Below, piece by piece: positions 1 through 6,142 of a stretch of DNA of 10,453 nucleotides. This DNA comes from Bacillota bacterium. GTDB lineage: Bacteria; Bacillota; Clostridia; Peptostreptococcales; Anaerovoracaceae. The first letter of the stretch is position 1; every line of letters starts with the position of its first letter. The translations under genes and the position numbers were made by a program. The stretch lies in the NCBI GenBank assembly GCA_017621195.1, contig JAGATO010000290.1:1-10453 (forward strand). Reading direction: 5' to 3'. Below the pieces are notes generated by a model. It was not told the DNA's origin and did no database searches. It saw nothing but the letters and a program-made list of their open reading frames with translations.

Positions 1-108
1 ATTCTGGTGGTGCACTTCATTCTCCCGGCGATTTTGTCCGTGATCTTCTATCAGCTTCTGTACAAGGCGGGAAAGATCAAGGACGGCGACTGCAAGCTGG
101 AAGTATAA
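1..108 (+). CDS. C-terminal end of an integral membrane protein, probably a transporter (5' truncated)
   Basis: Only the last 35 codons are in the window, read in frame 1 and closed by TAA at 106-108. The visible residues form one hydrophobic helix of about 21 residues (from ILVVHF to QLLY), followed by a short charged tail containing KAGKIKDGDCKLEV. A last transmembrane helix plus a cytoplasmic tail is typical of polytopic transporters. The tail faintly recalls DUF3100-type membrane proteins that I remember lying beside M20 amidohydrolases, but this is memory and the fragment is too short to assign. A terminator lies 54 nt downstream and the amidohydrolase genes have their own promoter, so it is not obligatorily co-transcribed with them. 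It could still supply their substrate. Confidence 0.6.
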   Translation: MLVVHFILPAILSVIFYQLLYKAGKIKDGDCKLEV

Positions 109-162
109 CAAGCCGGAGCATGATCCGAAAATTATTCGAAAATATACCATTAAACCTGAAAC

Positions 163-189
163 GGGGCTGTCGAAAGACGGCCTCTTTTT
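163..189 (+). terminator. Rho-independent terminator of the upstream membrane-protein gene
   Basis: A 9-bp stem pairs GGGGCTGTC (163-171) with GACGGCCTC (176-184), including two G-U pairs, around a GAAA tetraloop. Five T residues follow at once (185-189). This is a classic intrinsic terminator 54 nt after the stop codon of the membrane-protein gene. Bases 109-162 show nothing else that I can support apart from a short direct repeat of CGAAAAT. Confidence 0.88.
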
Positions 190-293
190 GTGCGATCGTG
201 TTCGGCTGGTGACCGCGGGAAATCCCTGTTAAAATAAGGCTATCGCAATCCCGCCGGCTTTAGACAATGAGCGGTTTATAAATTCGGAATTGT

Positions 294-322
294 TTTACAA
301 ATGCGAATAAACCATGTATAAT
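294..322 (+). promoter_or_regulatory. Sigma-A promoter of the amidohydrolase cluster
   Basis: A TTTACA -35 box (294-299) is separated by exactly 17 nt from a perfect TATAAT -10 box (317-322). Transcription would start near 329, giving a leader of about 68 nt before the first amidohydrolase gene. No operator, riboswitch or terminator-like hairpin is evident in that leader. Bases 190-293 upstream hold no recognised site. Confidence 0.82.
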
Positions 323-379
323 AAGGTAGATGGCGGCCGAAACGTGCAACGCCAAAGGAAAGTATATGAAATTATATTT

Positions 380-387
380 AGGAGGGA
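380..387 (+). promoter_or_regulatory. Ribosome binding site that fixes the start of the first amidohydrolase
   Basis: AGGAGGGA lies 9 nt before the ATG at 397 but only 3 nt before an in-frame TTG at 391. The spacing favours the ATG. The resulting N-terminus, MNEKN, is the same in both downstream paralogues. Confidence 0.85.
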
Positions 388-396
388 CGATTGCAT

Positions 397-1512
397 ATGA
401 ACGAGAAGAACTATCTGTTAGCCACAGAACTGCGCCATGAACTGCACGCGCATCCGGAGCTATCCATGAATGAGGCCTGGACGAAGCAGCATCTGATAGA
501 GTTTCTGAAAGAACATACGACGAAGTTTGAAATTGTAGATCGTGGACTGTGGTTCTACGCCGTATATCGGGCGGAACAGCCGAAGAAAAAGATTGCGTTC
601 CGCGGTGATTTCGATGCGATCCCCGTAGAGGACGATATCGATGCGCCTTACAAGTCCCAAAATGAAGGCGTAGGTCACAAGTGTGGTCATGACGGTCACG
701 TGGCAAATCTGTGCCTCGTAGCTTTGGAAATTGAAGAAAACGGATGCGACAACGACGTCTATCTTGTGTTCCAGCACGGTGAAGAGATCGGCGGCGGCGG
801 TGAAGCCTGCGCCGAACTGATGACGGAGGAGGACATCGATGAGGTGTACGCGTTCCACAATCAGTCCGAAATGCCCCTGAACGCTGTGACCCTGCGAAAG
901 GGAACGCTGTGCTGCGCCTCCAAGGGAATGGAGATCACCCTGGTGGGAACTCCGGCTCACGCCAGCACCCCCGAAAACGGAAAGAACCCTGCGCTTGCCA
1001 TTGCGGCGTTGATCAACGCGGTTCCCGGATTTATCGATCCTGCGAACCACAAGGGAGTGATCCTTGCCACCGTCATTCAGGTGGATCTGGGTGAACGCGC
1101 CTTCGGCGTTTCCGCTCACAAGGGCCAGCTGCTTCTGACCATCCGCGGTGAGATCGAAGAGGAAATGGATCGGCTGCAGAAGAATCTAGAGGATCTGGCA
1201 AAGGCTCAGGCCGAGAAATACGGATTGGAATGCTCCTTCGCGTATTACGACGTATTCCCCGAAACCGCCAGCACCGACGCAGAGGTGGATAAGGTGATCG
1301 CGGCGTGCGATAAGCTGGGCGTGCAGGTGATCTATCAGGAACAGCCAACCAGAGGTTCCGAAGATTTCGGCTACTATACGAAAAAAGTGCCCGGCGCCAT
1401 CTTCTGGCTGGGTAACGGAGAAGATCACCCGCCGGTTCACGATAAGAAGTTCGACTTTGTAGACGAGACCATGAAGACGGCGACTGCGCTGTTCTTGGAA
1501 CTGGCAAAATAG
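397..1512 (+). CDS. M20-family zinc amidohydrolase/peptidase, tandem copy 1
   Basis: This 371-residue protein has the length and motif order of M20D-type amidohydrolases (the hippurate hydrolase, N-acyl-amino-acid amidohydrolase and IAA-amino acid hydrolase group), which use a two-metal centre to cleave amide bonds. Visible in order are LRHELHAHPELS (12-23), FRGDFDA (68-74), HKCGHDGH (94-101), FQHGEE (125-130), FH (153-154), the lid-domain motif HASTPENG (188-195), GSEDFGY (320-326) and VHD (347-349). By family analogy the metal ligands are C96, H98, E130, H154 and H348, and E129 is the likely catalytic base; all are present. There is no signal peptide, so it should be cytoplasmic. It is the first gene after a strong promoter and lies 13 nt before copy 2. 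The substrate cannot be read from the sequence; N-acyl amino acids, small peptides or aminobenzoyl-glutamate-like amides are possible. Family assignment is firm, substrate unknown. Confidence 0.93.
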   Translation: MNEKNYLLATELRHELHAHPELSMNEAWTKQHLIEFLKEHTTKFEIVDRGLWFYAVYRAEQPKKKIAFRGDFDAIPVEDDIDAPYKSQNEGVGHKCGHDGHVANLCLVALEIEENGCDNDVYLVFQHGEEIGGGGEACAELMTEEDIDEVYAFHNQSEMPLNAVTLRKGTLCCASKGMEITLVGTPAHASTPENGKNPALAIAALINAVPGFIDPANHKGVILATVIQVDLGERAFGVSAHKGQLLLTIRGEIEEEMDRLQKNLEDLAKAQAEKYGLECSFAYYDVFPETASTDAEVDKVIAACDKLGVQVIYQEQPTRGSEDFGYYTKKVPGAIFWLGNGEDHPPVHDKKFDFVDETMKTATALFLELAK

Positions 1513-1525
1513 ACGGGAGAATCCT

Positions 1526-2641
1526 ATGAACGAAAAGAATTTTGAGAAGGCGAAACAGCTGCGTCGGGAATTGCACGCTCATCCGGAGCTTTCCATGGAA
1601 GAGGTGTGGACGAAACAGCACCTGATGGAGTTTCTGAAGGAAAATACGACCAGATGGGAAGTCGTGGATCGGGGTCTGTGGTTCTATGCGGTGTACCGCG
1701 GAGCTGCTCCGAAGAAGAAGGTTGCGTTTCGCGGTGACTTTGACGCCATTCACGTAAACGATGATATCAATGCGGAATGGAAATCGCAGAACCCCGGCGT
1801 TGGCCATAAGTGCGGACACGACGGCCACGTATCCAACCTCTGCCTGACGGCGCTGGAAATCGAAGAGCAGGGCTGCGACAACGACGTATACCTGGTGTTC
1901 CAGCACGCGGAGGAGATCGGCGGGGGCGGCGCGGTCTGCGCCGAGCTGATGACGGAGGAGGGCATCGACGAGGTGTACTCCTTCCACACGGGTTCGGCTC
2001 TTCCGGTGAACGTAGTCAAGACCAGAGCGGGTCATATGAACTGTGCCTCCAAAGGAATGGAGATCAGCTTCACGGGTGTTCCGGCTCACGCCAGTACGCC
2101 GGAGCATGGAAAGAATCCGGCCTTTGCCATCGCGGCGTTGATCAACGCCATTCCCGGCTTCATCGATCCGGCCACCCACAAGGGACTGATCCTTGCCACC
2201 ATCATTCAGGTGGATCTGGGAGAGCGGGCCTTCGGCGTATCAGCTCACAAAGGGAAGCTGCTTCTGACCATTCGGGCGGAGCACGAAGCAGAGCTGGATG
2301 AACTGCAGGACAATCTGGTGAAGATGGCACTGGCACAGGCGGAAACGTATGGACTGGAATGTTCCTTCGCCTATTATGACGAATTTCCGGAGACCGTCAA
2401 CCACGAGCAGGGTGTGAAAAACATTCTAGCTGCGGCTGATCGTCTGGGGCTGGAACACGTGGATATGCCGGAACCGAACCGGGGTTCCGAAGACTTCGGT
2501 TACTTTACGAAAAAGACCATGGGGGCCCGGTTTTACATCGGAAACGGCGTGGATTATCCGCCGATTCACGATGCCAAATTCGATTTCGTGGACGATCAGA
2601 TGAAGACGGCCACTGCGATCTTCCTGGAACTGATCAAATAG
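1526..2641 (+). CDS. M20-family zinc amidohydrolase/peptidase, tandem copy 2
   Basis: This 371-residue paralogue of the preceding gene aligns end to end without gaps, roughly 70-75% identical by eye. All inferred metal ligands are kept: C96 and H98 in HKCGHDGH, E130 in FQHAEE, H154 in SFH and H348 in PPIHD. The conserved proline of the DAIPV motif is replaced by histidine (DAIHV, residue 76), a change not seen in copies 1 or 3. The residues after H154 and those around 291-317 and 331-339 also differ, which suggests a different substrate preference. The start codon lies 13 nt after the stop of copy 1, behind a modest GGGAGA site (1515-1520), so the two are almost certainly translated from one mRNA. 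No signal peptide is seen. It is expected to be an intact cytoplasmic enzyme of unknown substrate. Confidence 0.92.
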   Translation: MNEKNFEKAKQLRRELHAHPELSMEEVWTKQHLMEFLKENTTRWEVVDRGLWFYAVYRGAAPKKKVAFRGDFDAIHVNDDINAEWKSQNPGVGHKCGHDGHVSNLCLTALEIEEQGCDNDVYLVFQHAEEIGGGGAVCAELMTEEGIDEVYSFHTGSALPVNVVKTRAGHMNCASKGMEISFTGVPAHASTPEHGKNPAFAIAALINAIPGFIDPATHKGLILATIIQVDLGERAFGVSAHKGKLLLTIRAEHEAELDELQDNLVKMALAQAETYGLECSFAYYDEFPETVNHEQGVKNILAAADRLGLEHVDMPEPNRGSEDFGYFTKKTMGARFYIGNGVDYPPIHDAKFDFVDDQMKTATAIFLELIK

Positions 2642-2683
2642 AGGGCGAAAGGCGAATGTCCAAAACAGAACGAGAGGCTATCG

Positions 2684-2692
2684 TGCCATAAT
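2684..2692 (+). promoter_or_regulatory. Possible extended -10 promoter before the third amidohydrolase copy
   Basis: The 73-nt gap after copy 2 contains TG-C-CATAAT, an extended -10 element with five of six hexamer matches. No recognisable -35 box lies at 17 nt. Copy 3 has its own ribosome binding site, AAAGGA (2703-2708), 6 nt before its ATG. The wider gap compared with copies 1-2 (13 nt) leaves room for separate initiation, but read-through from the main promoter is equally possible because no terminator is seen in the gap. Confidence 0.3.
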
Positions 2693-2714
2693 CAATAGAA
2701 AGAAAGGACAAAAA

Positions 2715-3830
2715 ATGAACGAAAAGAATTTCGAGAAAGCAACACAGCTGCGCCACGAGCTGCACGCCCATCCGGAACTGTCCCTGGAGTAGAAGTGGAC
2801 GAAGCAGCACCTGATGGACTTCATGAAAGAGAACACTACGAAGTGGGAGATCGTAGATCGGGGTCGTTGGTTCTACGCCTATTATAAAGGAAACAAACCG
2901 ACGAAAAAGGTTGCGTTTCGCGGCGATTTCGATGCGATCCCCGTTTTGGATGACATCGATGCGGAATGGAAGTCCCAGTTCCCCGGCGTAGGCCACAAGT
3001 GCGGTCACGACGGTCACGTATCCAACCTCTGCCTGACGGCCATGGAGATCGAAGAAAACGGCTGCGACAACGACGTCTATCTGGTGTTCCAGCACGCGGA
3101 GGAAATCGGAGGCGGCGGTGAGGAGTGCGCTGAACTGATGACGGAAAAGGGCATCGACGAGGTCTATGCGTTCCACAACAAGTCCGGATTCCCGATGGAT
3201 TCTATCATTGTACGAAACGACTGCGTCTGCTGTGCCTCCAAGGGTATGGAGATCACGCTGATCGGTACGCCCGCTCATGCCAGCACACCGGAAAACGGCA
3301 AGAATCCGGCCTTTGCCATCGCTGCTCTGATCGAAGCCATCCCGGGCTTGATCGATCCTGCCACCCATCAGGGACTGATCCTTGCCACCGTCATTCAGGT
3401 GGACCTGGGCGAGAGAGCCTTCGGCGTATCGGCTCACAAGGGTAAGCTGCTGCTGACCATCCGCGGCGAAGTGGAGACGGAGATGGATGAACTGCAGAAG
3501 AATCTGGAAGATCTGGCCATGGCGCAGGCCGAAAAGTACGGCCTGGAGTGTTCCTTCGATTATTATGACGTATTCCCGGAAACCAGAAATCACAACGAAT
3601 ACGCCGATAAGATCCGTCAGGCTGCCAAAACGCTGGGTCTGGCGCTGGCGGTGAAGAAACTGCCGGACAGAGGCTCCGAAGATTTCGGCTATTTCACGAA
3701 GAAGGCCAAGGGAGCCATGTTCTCCGTAGGAAACGGCGAAGATTATCCCTCTGTTCACGATGCCAAGTTCGACTTCATCGACGAGCAGATGAAGACGGCG
3801 ACGGCCATGTTCCTGGAGCTGGCAAAATAA
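2715..3830 (+). pseudogene. M20-family amidohydrolase, tandem copy 3, interrupted by an in-frame TAG at codon 26
   Basis: Reading from the ATG at 2715 gives MNEKNFEKATQLRHELHAHP and then ELSLE, a TAG at 2790-2792, and KWTKQHL. Copies 1 and 2 have Glu at this position. After the stop the frame is open to TAA at 3830, and the total of 1116 nt matches both paralogues exactly, with no other lesion. The catalytic residues are intact: HKCGHDGH, FQHAEE, AFH, GSEDFGY and VHD. Translation might restart at the ATG at 2814, giving 338 residues without the N-terminal HAHPELS helix, but I see no strong ribosome binding site there. TAG ends both sister genes and clpP and clpX in this window, so routine decoding as an amino acid is unlikely. 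The clean downstream frame points to a recent nonsense mutation, a sequencing error, or tolerated truncation. Best called a probable pseudogene. Confidence 0.75.
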
Positions 3831-3852
3831 GAACGAAACTGAACCGCAGGCA

Positions 3853-3895
3853 AAGATGGCCAGTCCTCATGGGCTGGTCATCTTAAATTTTTTTT
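3853..3895 (+). terminator. Rho-independent terminator of the amidohydrolase cluster
   Basis: The arm AAGATGGCCAGTCC (3853-3866) pairs with GGGCTGGTCATCTT (3871-3884) around a TCAT loop. This is a 14-bp stem with two G-U pairs, followed by AAA and eight T residues (3888-3895). It lies 22 nt after the stop codon of copy 3 and separates the amidohydrolase unit from the CYTH gene. Confidence 0.92.
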
Positions 3896-3935
3896 CGAAA
3901 AACTGTGAACCTCCGAAAAAATCCGGGTATCATTC

Positions 3936-3944
3936 TGATATGAT
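3936..3944 (+). promoter_or_regulatory. Extended -10 promoter of the CYTH gene
   Basis: TG-A-TATGAT forms an extended -10 element with five of six hexamer matches. No clear -35 box is seen at the usual distance, which extended -10 promoters can tolerate. Transcription would start near 3951, giving a leader of about 20 nt. This is the only promoter-like sequence between the preceding terminator and the gene. Confidence 0.5.
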
Positions 3945-3971
3945 ACAGATACAGTGAAGAAAGGAAGACGT

Positions 3972-4640
3972 ATGGAGATCGAACTGAAGTACCTGATCCG
4001 TGACCAGCGGACGGCGGATGATGTATGGAACGGGTTGAACGAACGAAACGACGCTGTGATCGAAAGCGTTGAAGAAAAGATCATGGATGCGGTCTATTTC
4101 GATGGAGCGGATGAGTGTCTGACGAAGGAGAAGATCGCAGTGCGCGTCCGCAGAGAGGGTCGAGATCTGGTAGCCACGGTGAAGTGGGGCGGAAACGGTG
4201 CCTCGGCGCTGGATCCTACAGAGGCGGCGCTGCATGCCAGACAGGAGCTGAACGTTCCCGCCGGATCGGAGAATTGGCTGACGGAACCACCGGCCGACCT
4301 GTTCGGTGAAACAGAGATCGGAAGACGGATTCAGGCTCTGCTGAACGGCGAACCCTTGTGCCCTCTGCTGGAGACGAGATTTCTCCGGCGGCTGATCCGC
4401 ATTGAGGGCGGAGTTCCGGGAAGTCGGCTGCTCTGCGAAGCGGCGGTGGATACCGGAGAGATCACAGCCGGAGACAGATCGGTCCCCATCTGCGAGTTGG
4501 AACTGGAGCTCCTGGAAGGTGAGGCGGAAGCGATGATGGAGCTGGGACGGGAGCTAAAGGAGCGGTACGGACTGGCCGACGGAGTCGATAGTAAATTTGC
4601 GCGGGGAAAAAGGCTTCGCAACGAAAAAACCGGTGGTTAA
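3972..4640 (+). CDS. CYTH-domain protein (triphosphate tunnel metalloenzyme family)
   Basis: The 222-residue product opens with MEIELKYLI, the ExExK signature (E2, E4, K6) that begins CYTH domains. These fold into a charged beta tunnel that binds triphosphates with Mg2+ or Mn2+. Further family features are RVRREG (58-63), TVKW (69-72), ETRFLRR (134-140), EAAVDTGEI (156-164), the acidic strand ELELEL (175-180) and SKFARG (207-212). Relatives include inorganic triphosphatase, thiamine triphosphatase and class IV adenylate cyclase. No CHAD domain follows, and the length suits a single CYTH domain. An in-frame GTG at 3954 would add six residues, but the ATG at 3972 places the signature at residue 1, has AAGGAAG just upstream, and avoids an almost leaderless start. 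It appears monocistronic. Which triphosphate it handles cannot be decided here. Confidence 0.85.
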   Translation: MEIELKYLIRDQRTADDVWNGLNERNDAVIESVEEKIMDAVYFDGADECLTKEKIAVRVRREGRDLVATVKWGGNGASALDPTEAALHARQELNVPAGSENWLTEPPADLFGETEIGRRIQALLNGEPLCPLLETRFLRRLIRIEGGVPGSRLLCEAAVDTGEITAGDRSVPICELELELLEGEAEAMMELGRELKERYGLADGVDSKFARGKRLRNEKTGG

Positions 4641-4676
4641 AACGGCGCAATGCCTTAAAAATAAAGATTTTTTCCC

Positions 4677-4705
4677 TTTACACGCCACGAAAAAAAAGGT
4701 ATAAT
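4677..4705 (+). promoter_or_regulatory. Sigma-A promoter of the tig-clpP-clpX-lon cluster
   Basis: TTTACA (4677-4682) and a perfect TATAAT (4700-4705) are spaced by 17 nt. The hexamers and spacing are the same as in the amidohydrolase promoter. Transcription would begin near 4712, leaving a leader of about 52 nt that contains a short GTGCAT direct repeat. No CIRCE element (TTAGCACTC/GAGTGCTAA) and no CtsR box (tandem GGTCAAA) is visible. AGGAGG (4748-4753) lies 10 nt before the tig ATG. Confidence 0.85.
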
Positions 4706-4763
4706 ATAGTGCATATTTGTGCATTTTTGAATCGGCTCAATATTTTTAGGAGGATATAGTAAG

Positions 4764-6053
4764 ATGAATTTCACACTGACCAGTAAAGAAAAGAACGAAG
4801 CAAAATTTACCATGGCTTTTGCCGCCGAAGATTTCGATAAAGCTTTGAATGCTGCGTATCAGGCCAACAAGTCCAAGTTCGTCGTAGACGGATTCCGCAA
4901 GGGTAAGGCTCCCCGCAGCATCATCGAATCCAAGTACGGTGCCGATGTATTCTTCGAAGAGGCCATCGATAACCTGTTCAAGGACGCTTATCCCGCCGCT
5001 CTGAGCGAATTGGAACTGACTCCCGTAGATCAGCCTTCCGTAGCGTTTGGCGAAGAACCTCTGGAAAAGGGTAAGGGATTTGAAGTAACCGTTACCGTGA
5101 CCTGCGCTCCCGAAGTGGAAGTGAAGGACTACAAGGGAATTCAGATCGAAAAGATCGAACATCCCGTAACGGAAGAAGACATCCAGAAGGAACTGGAAGC
5201 CGTACAGAAGAGAAACGCCCGTCTGGTCGTCGTTGAAAGAGAAGCCAAGGACGGCGATACCGTCATCCTGGATTATGCAGGCTTTGTCGGTGACGAACAG
5301 TTCGAAGGCGGCACCGCTGAGAACCAGTCCCTGAAGCTGGGTTCCGGAACCTTTATCCCGGGCTTCGAAGAACAGCTGATCGGCGCCAAGGCCGGTGACG
5401 AAGTAGACGTCAAGGTTACCTTCCCGGAAGAGTACCATGCGGAAAATCTGGCCGGTAAGGAAGCCGTCTTCAAGTGCAAGGTACACGAAGTCAAGGAAGA
5501 ACAGCTGCCGGAGCTGAACGACGACCTGGCCGTTGACGTCAGCGATTTCGATACGCTGGAAGAATACAAGAATGACATCAAGGCGAAGCTGGAAGAATCC
5601 GCAGCGGAAGCCGTCAAGTACGAAACGGAAGCCGCCGTCATGGCGAAGCTGTGCGAAGCCACCGAAATCGACATTCCGGAAGTGATGTTCGACGACGAAG
5701 CGGAACAGATGCTGAGAGAATTCGAAATGCAGCTGAGACAGCAGGGCCTGAGCCTGGAAATGTACTCCAAGTACCTGGGTAAGGAAACGAAGGAGCTGAA
5801 GGCTGAACTGCGTCCCGATGCGGAAAAGCGCGTGAAGAACAGACTGGTCATCGACGCTATTTCCAAGGCTGAATCTATCGAAGCCACTCAGGAAGACGTG
5901 GAAAACGAACTGCAGGAAATGGCAACCATGTACAAGATGGACGTGGAAGAACTGAAGAAGATGATGAATCTGGAAGTTTACAGCGCGATCATGAGTGACG
6001 TGAGAACGAAAAAAACCATCAGATTCCTGGTTGAAAACGCTGTAATTCAGTAA
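4764..6053 (+). CDS. tig: Trigger factor, ribosome-associated chaperone and peptidyl-prolyl isomerase
   Basis: Trigger factor docks at the ribosome exit tunnel and shields nascent chains, and its FKBP domain can isomerise Xaa-Pro bonds. The 429-residue product has the usual length and all three domains. The N-terminal ribosome-binding domain carries GFRKGKAP (43-50), the signature loop that contacts the ribosome. The FKBP-like domain spans about 163-243 and includes GDTVILDYAGF, the segment LGSGTFIPGFEEQLIGAKAG and VTFPEEYH. The C-terminal helical, strongly charged chaperone arms run from about 250 to the end. It starts at an ATG with a good AGGAGG site, is the first gene behind a near-consensus promoter, and precedes clpP by 89 nt. 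The tig-clpP-clpX-lon order is conserved in Clostridia and links co-translational folding with degradation. Assignment is secure. Confidence 0.97.
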   Translation: MNFTLTSKEKNEAKFTMAFAAEDFDKALNAAYQANKSKFVVDGFRKGKAPRSIIESKYGADVFFEEAIDNLFKDAYPAALSELELTPVDQPSVAFGEEPLEKGKGFEVTVTVTCAPEVEVKDYKGIQIEKIEHPVTEEDIQKELEAVQKRNARLVVVEREAKDGDTVILDYAGFVGDEQFEGGTAENQSLKLGSGTFIPGFEEQLIGAKAGDEVDVKVTFPEEYHAENLAGKEAVFKCKVHEVKEEQLPELNDDLAVDVSDFDTLEEYKNDIKAKLEESAAEAVKYETEAAVMAKLCEATEIDIPEVMFDDEAEQMLREFEMQLRQQGLSLEMYSKYLGKETKELKAELRPDAEKRVKNRLVIDAISKAESIEATQEDVENELQEMATMYKMDVEELKKMMNLEVYSAIMSDVRTKKTIRFLVENAVIQ

Positions 6054-6059
6054 TACTAT
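6031..6059 (+). promoter_or_regulatory. Weak candidate promoter for clpP inside the tail of tig
   Basis: TTGAAA (6031-6036) lies 17 nt before TACTAT (6054-6059), five and four matches to the two consensus hexamers. It would give clpP a start site independent of tig, upstream of the intergenic hairpin. The match is poor enough that chance cannot be excluded. Confidence 0.25.
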
Positions 6060-6082
6060 TCATTAGAACGAAATGTAATATG

Positions 6083-6116
6083 CCCGGAGGGATCGGATGG
6101 GTCCGATCTCTTCGGG
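6083..6116 (+). other. Strong intercistronic hairpin between tig and clpP, without a U-tract
   Basis: CCCGGAGGGATCGGA (6083-6097) pairs along its full length with TCCGATCTCTTCGGG (6102-6116) around a TGGG loop. This is a 15-bp stem with two G-U pairs. The bases after it are AAAATAGG, not a run of T, so it is not an intrinsic terminator on this strand. It lies 29 nt after the tig stop and about 11 nt before the clpP ribosome binding site. It could protect the tig 3' end from exonucleases or mark a processing site that sets different levels of tig and clpP mRNA. The function is inferred; the structure is seen. Confidence 0.75.
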
Positions 6117-6142
6117 AAAATAGGTAAGGGGAGGGAAGAGAG

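Larger units (their letters stand above)
397..3830 (+). repeat. Tandem triplication of an amidohydrolase gene
   Basis: Three consecutive reading frames of exactly 1116 nt (starting at 397, 1526 and 2715) encode gap-free paralogues. The nucleotide copies have drifted at many third positions while motif blocks remain the same, so the duplications are not recent. Long blocks such as the CGHDGH and HASTPE regions are near identical between copies and could support recombination. Confidence 0.9.

Noticed and set aside
391..399. TTG at 391 as the start of the first amidohydrolase
   Set aside because: Only 3 nt from the ribosome binding site and adds two residues absent from both paralogues. ATG at 397 fits better.
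366..440. A 24-codon open frame starting at ATG 366 and overlapping the first amidohydrolase start
   Set aside because: It has a passable AAAGGAAAG upstream but an unremarkable peptide and covers the ribosome binding site of the real gene. Chance is the simpler explanation, although a leader-peptide role cannot be fully excluded.
2656..2691. An 11-codon open frame in the gap between copies 2 and 3
   Set aside because: Too short and featureless to support, with no homology to the ends of the neighbouring genes.
2790..2792. TAG in copy 3 read as pyrrolysine or another amino acid
   Set aside because: TAG is the natural stop of four genes in this window at family-appropriate C-termini, and the paralogues have Glu here rather than a catalytic residue. 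No PYLIS-like element was recognised. Kept only as a remote alternative.
1073..3758. Minus-strand open frames of about 370 codons opposite the amidohydrolase copies (1073-2179 and 2634-3758)
   Set aside because: Similar antisense frames recur over each paralogue, as expected from repeated sense coding sequence. They have no promoter or ribosome binding site and resemble no protein I know.
4620..4645. A short inverted repeat around the CYTH stop codon as a terminator
   Set aside because: The stem is only about 4 bp and no T run follows.
4706..4763. CtsR or CIRCE heat-shock operator before tig
   Set aside because: Searched by eye for GGTCAAA tandems and the TTAGCACTC inverted repeat. Only a short GTGCAT direct repeat is present.
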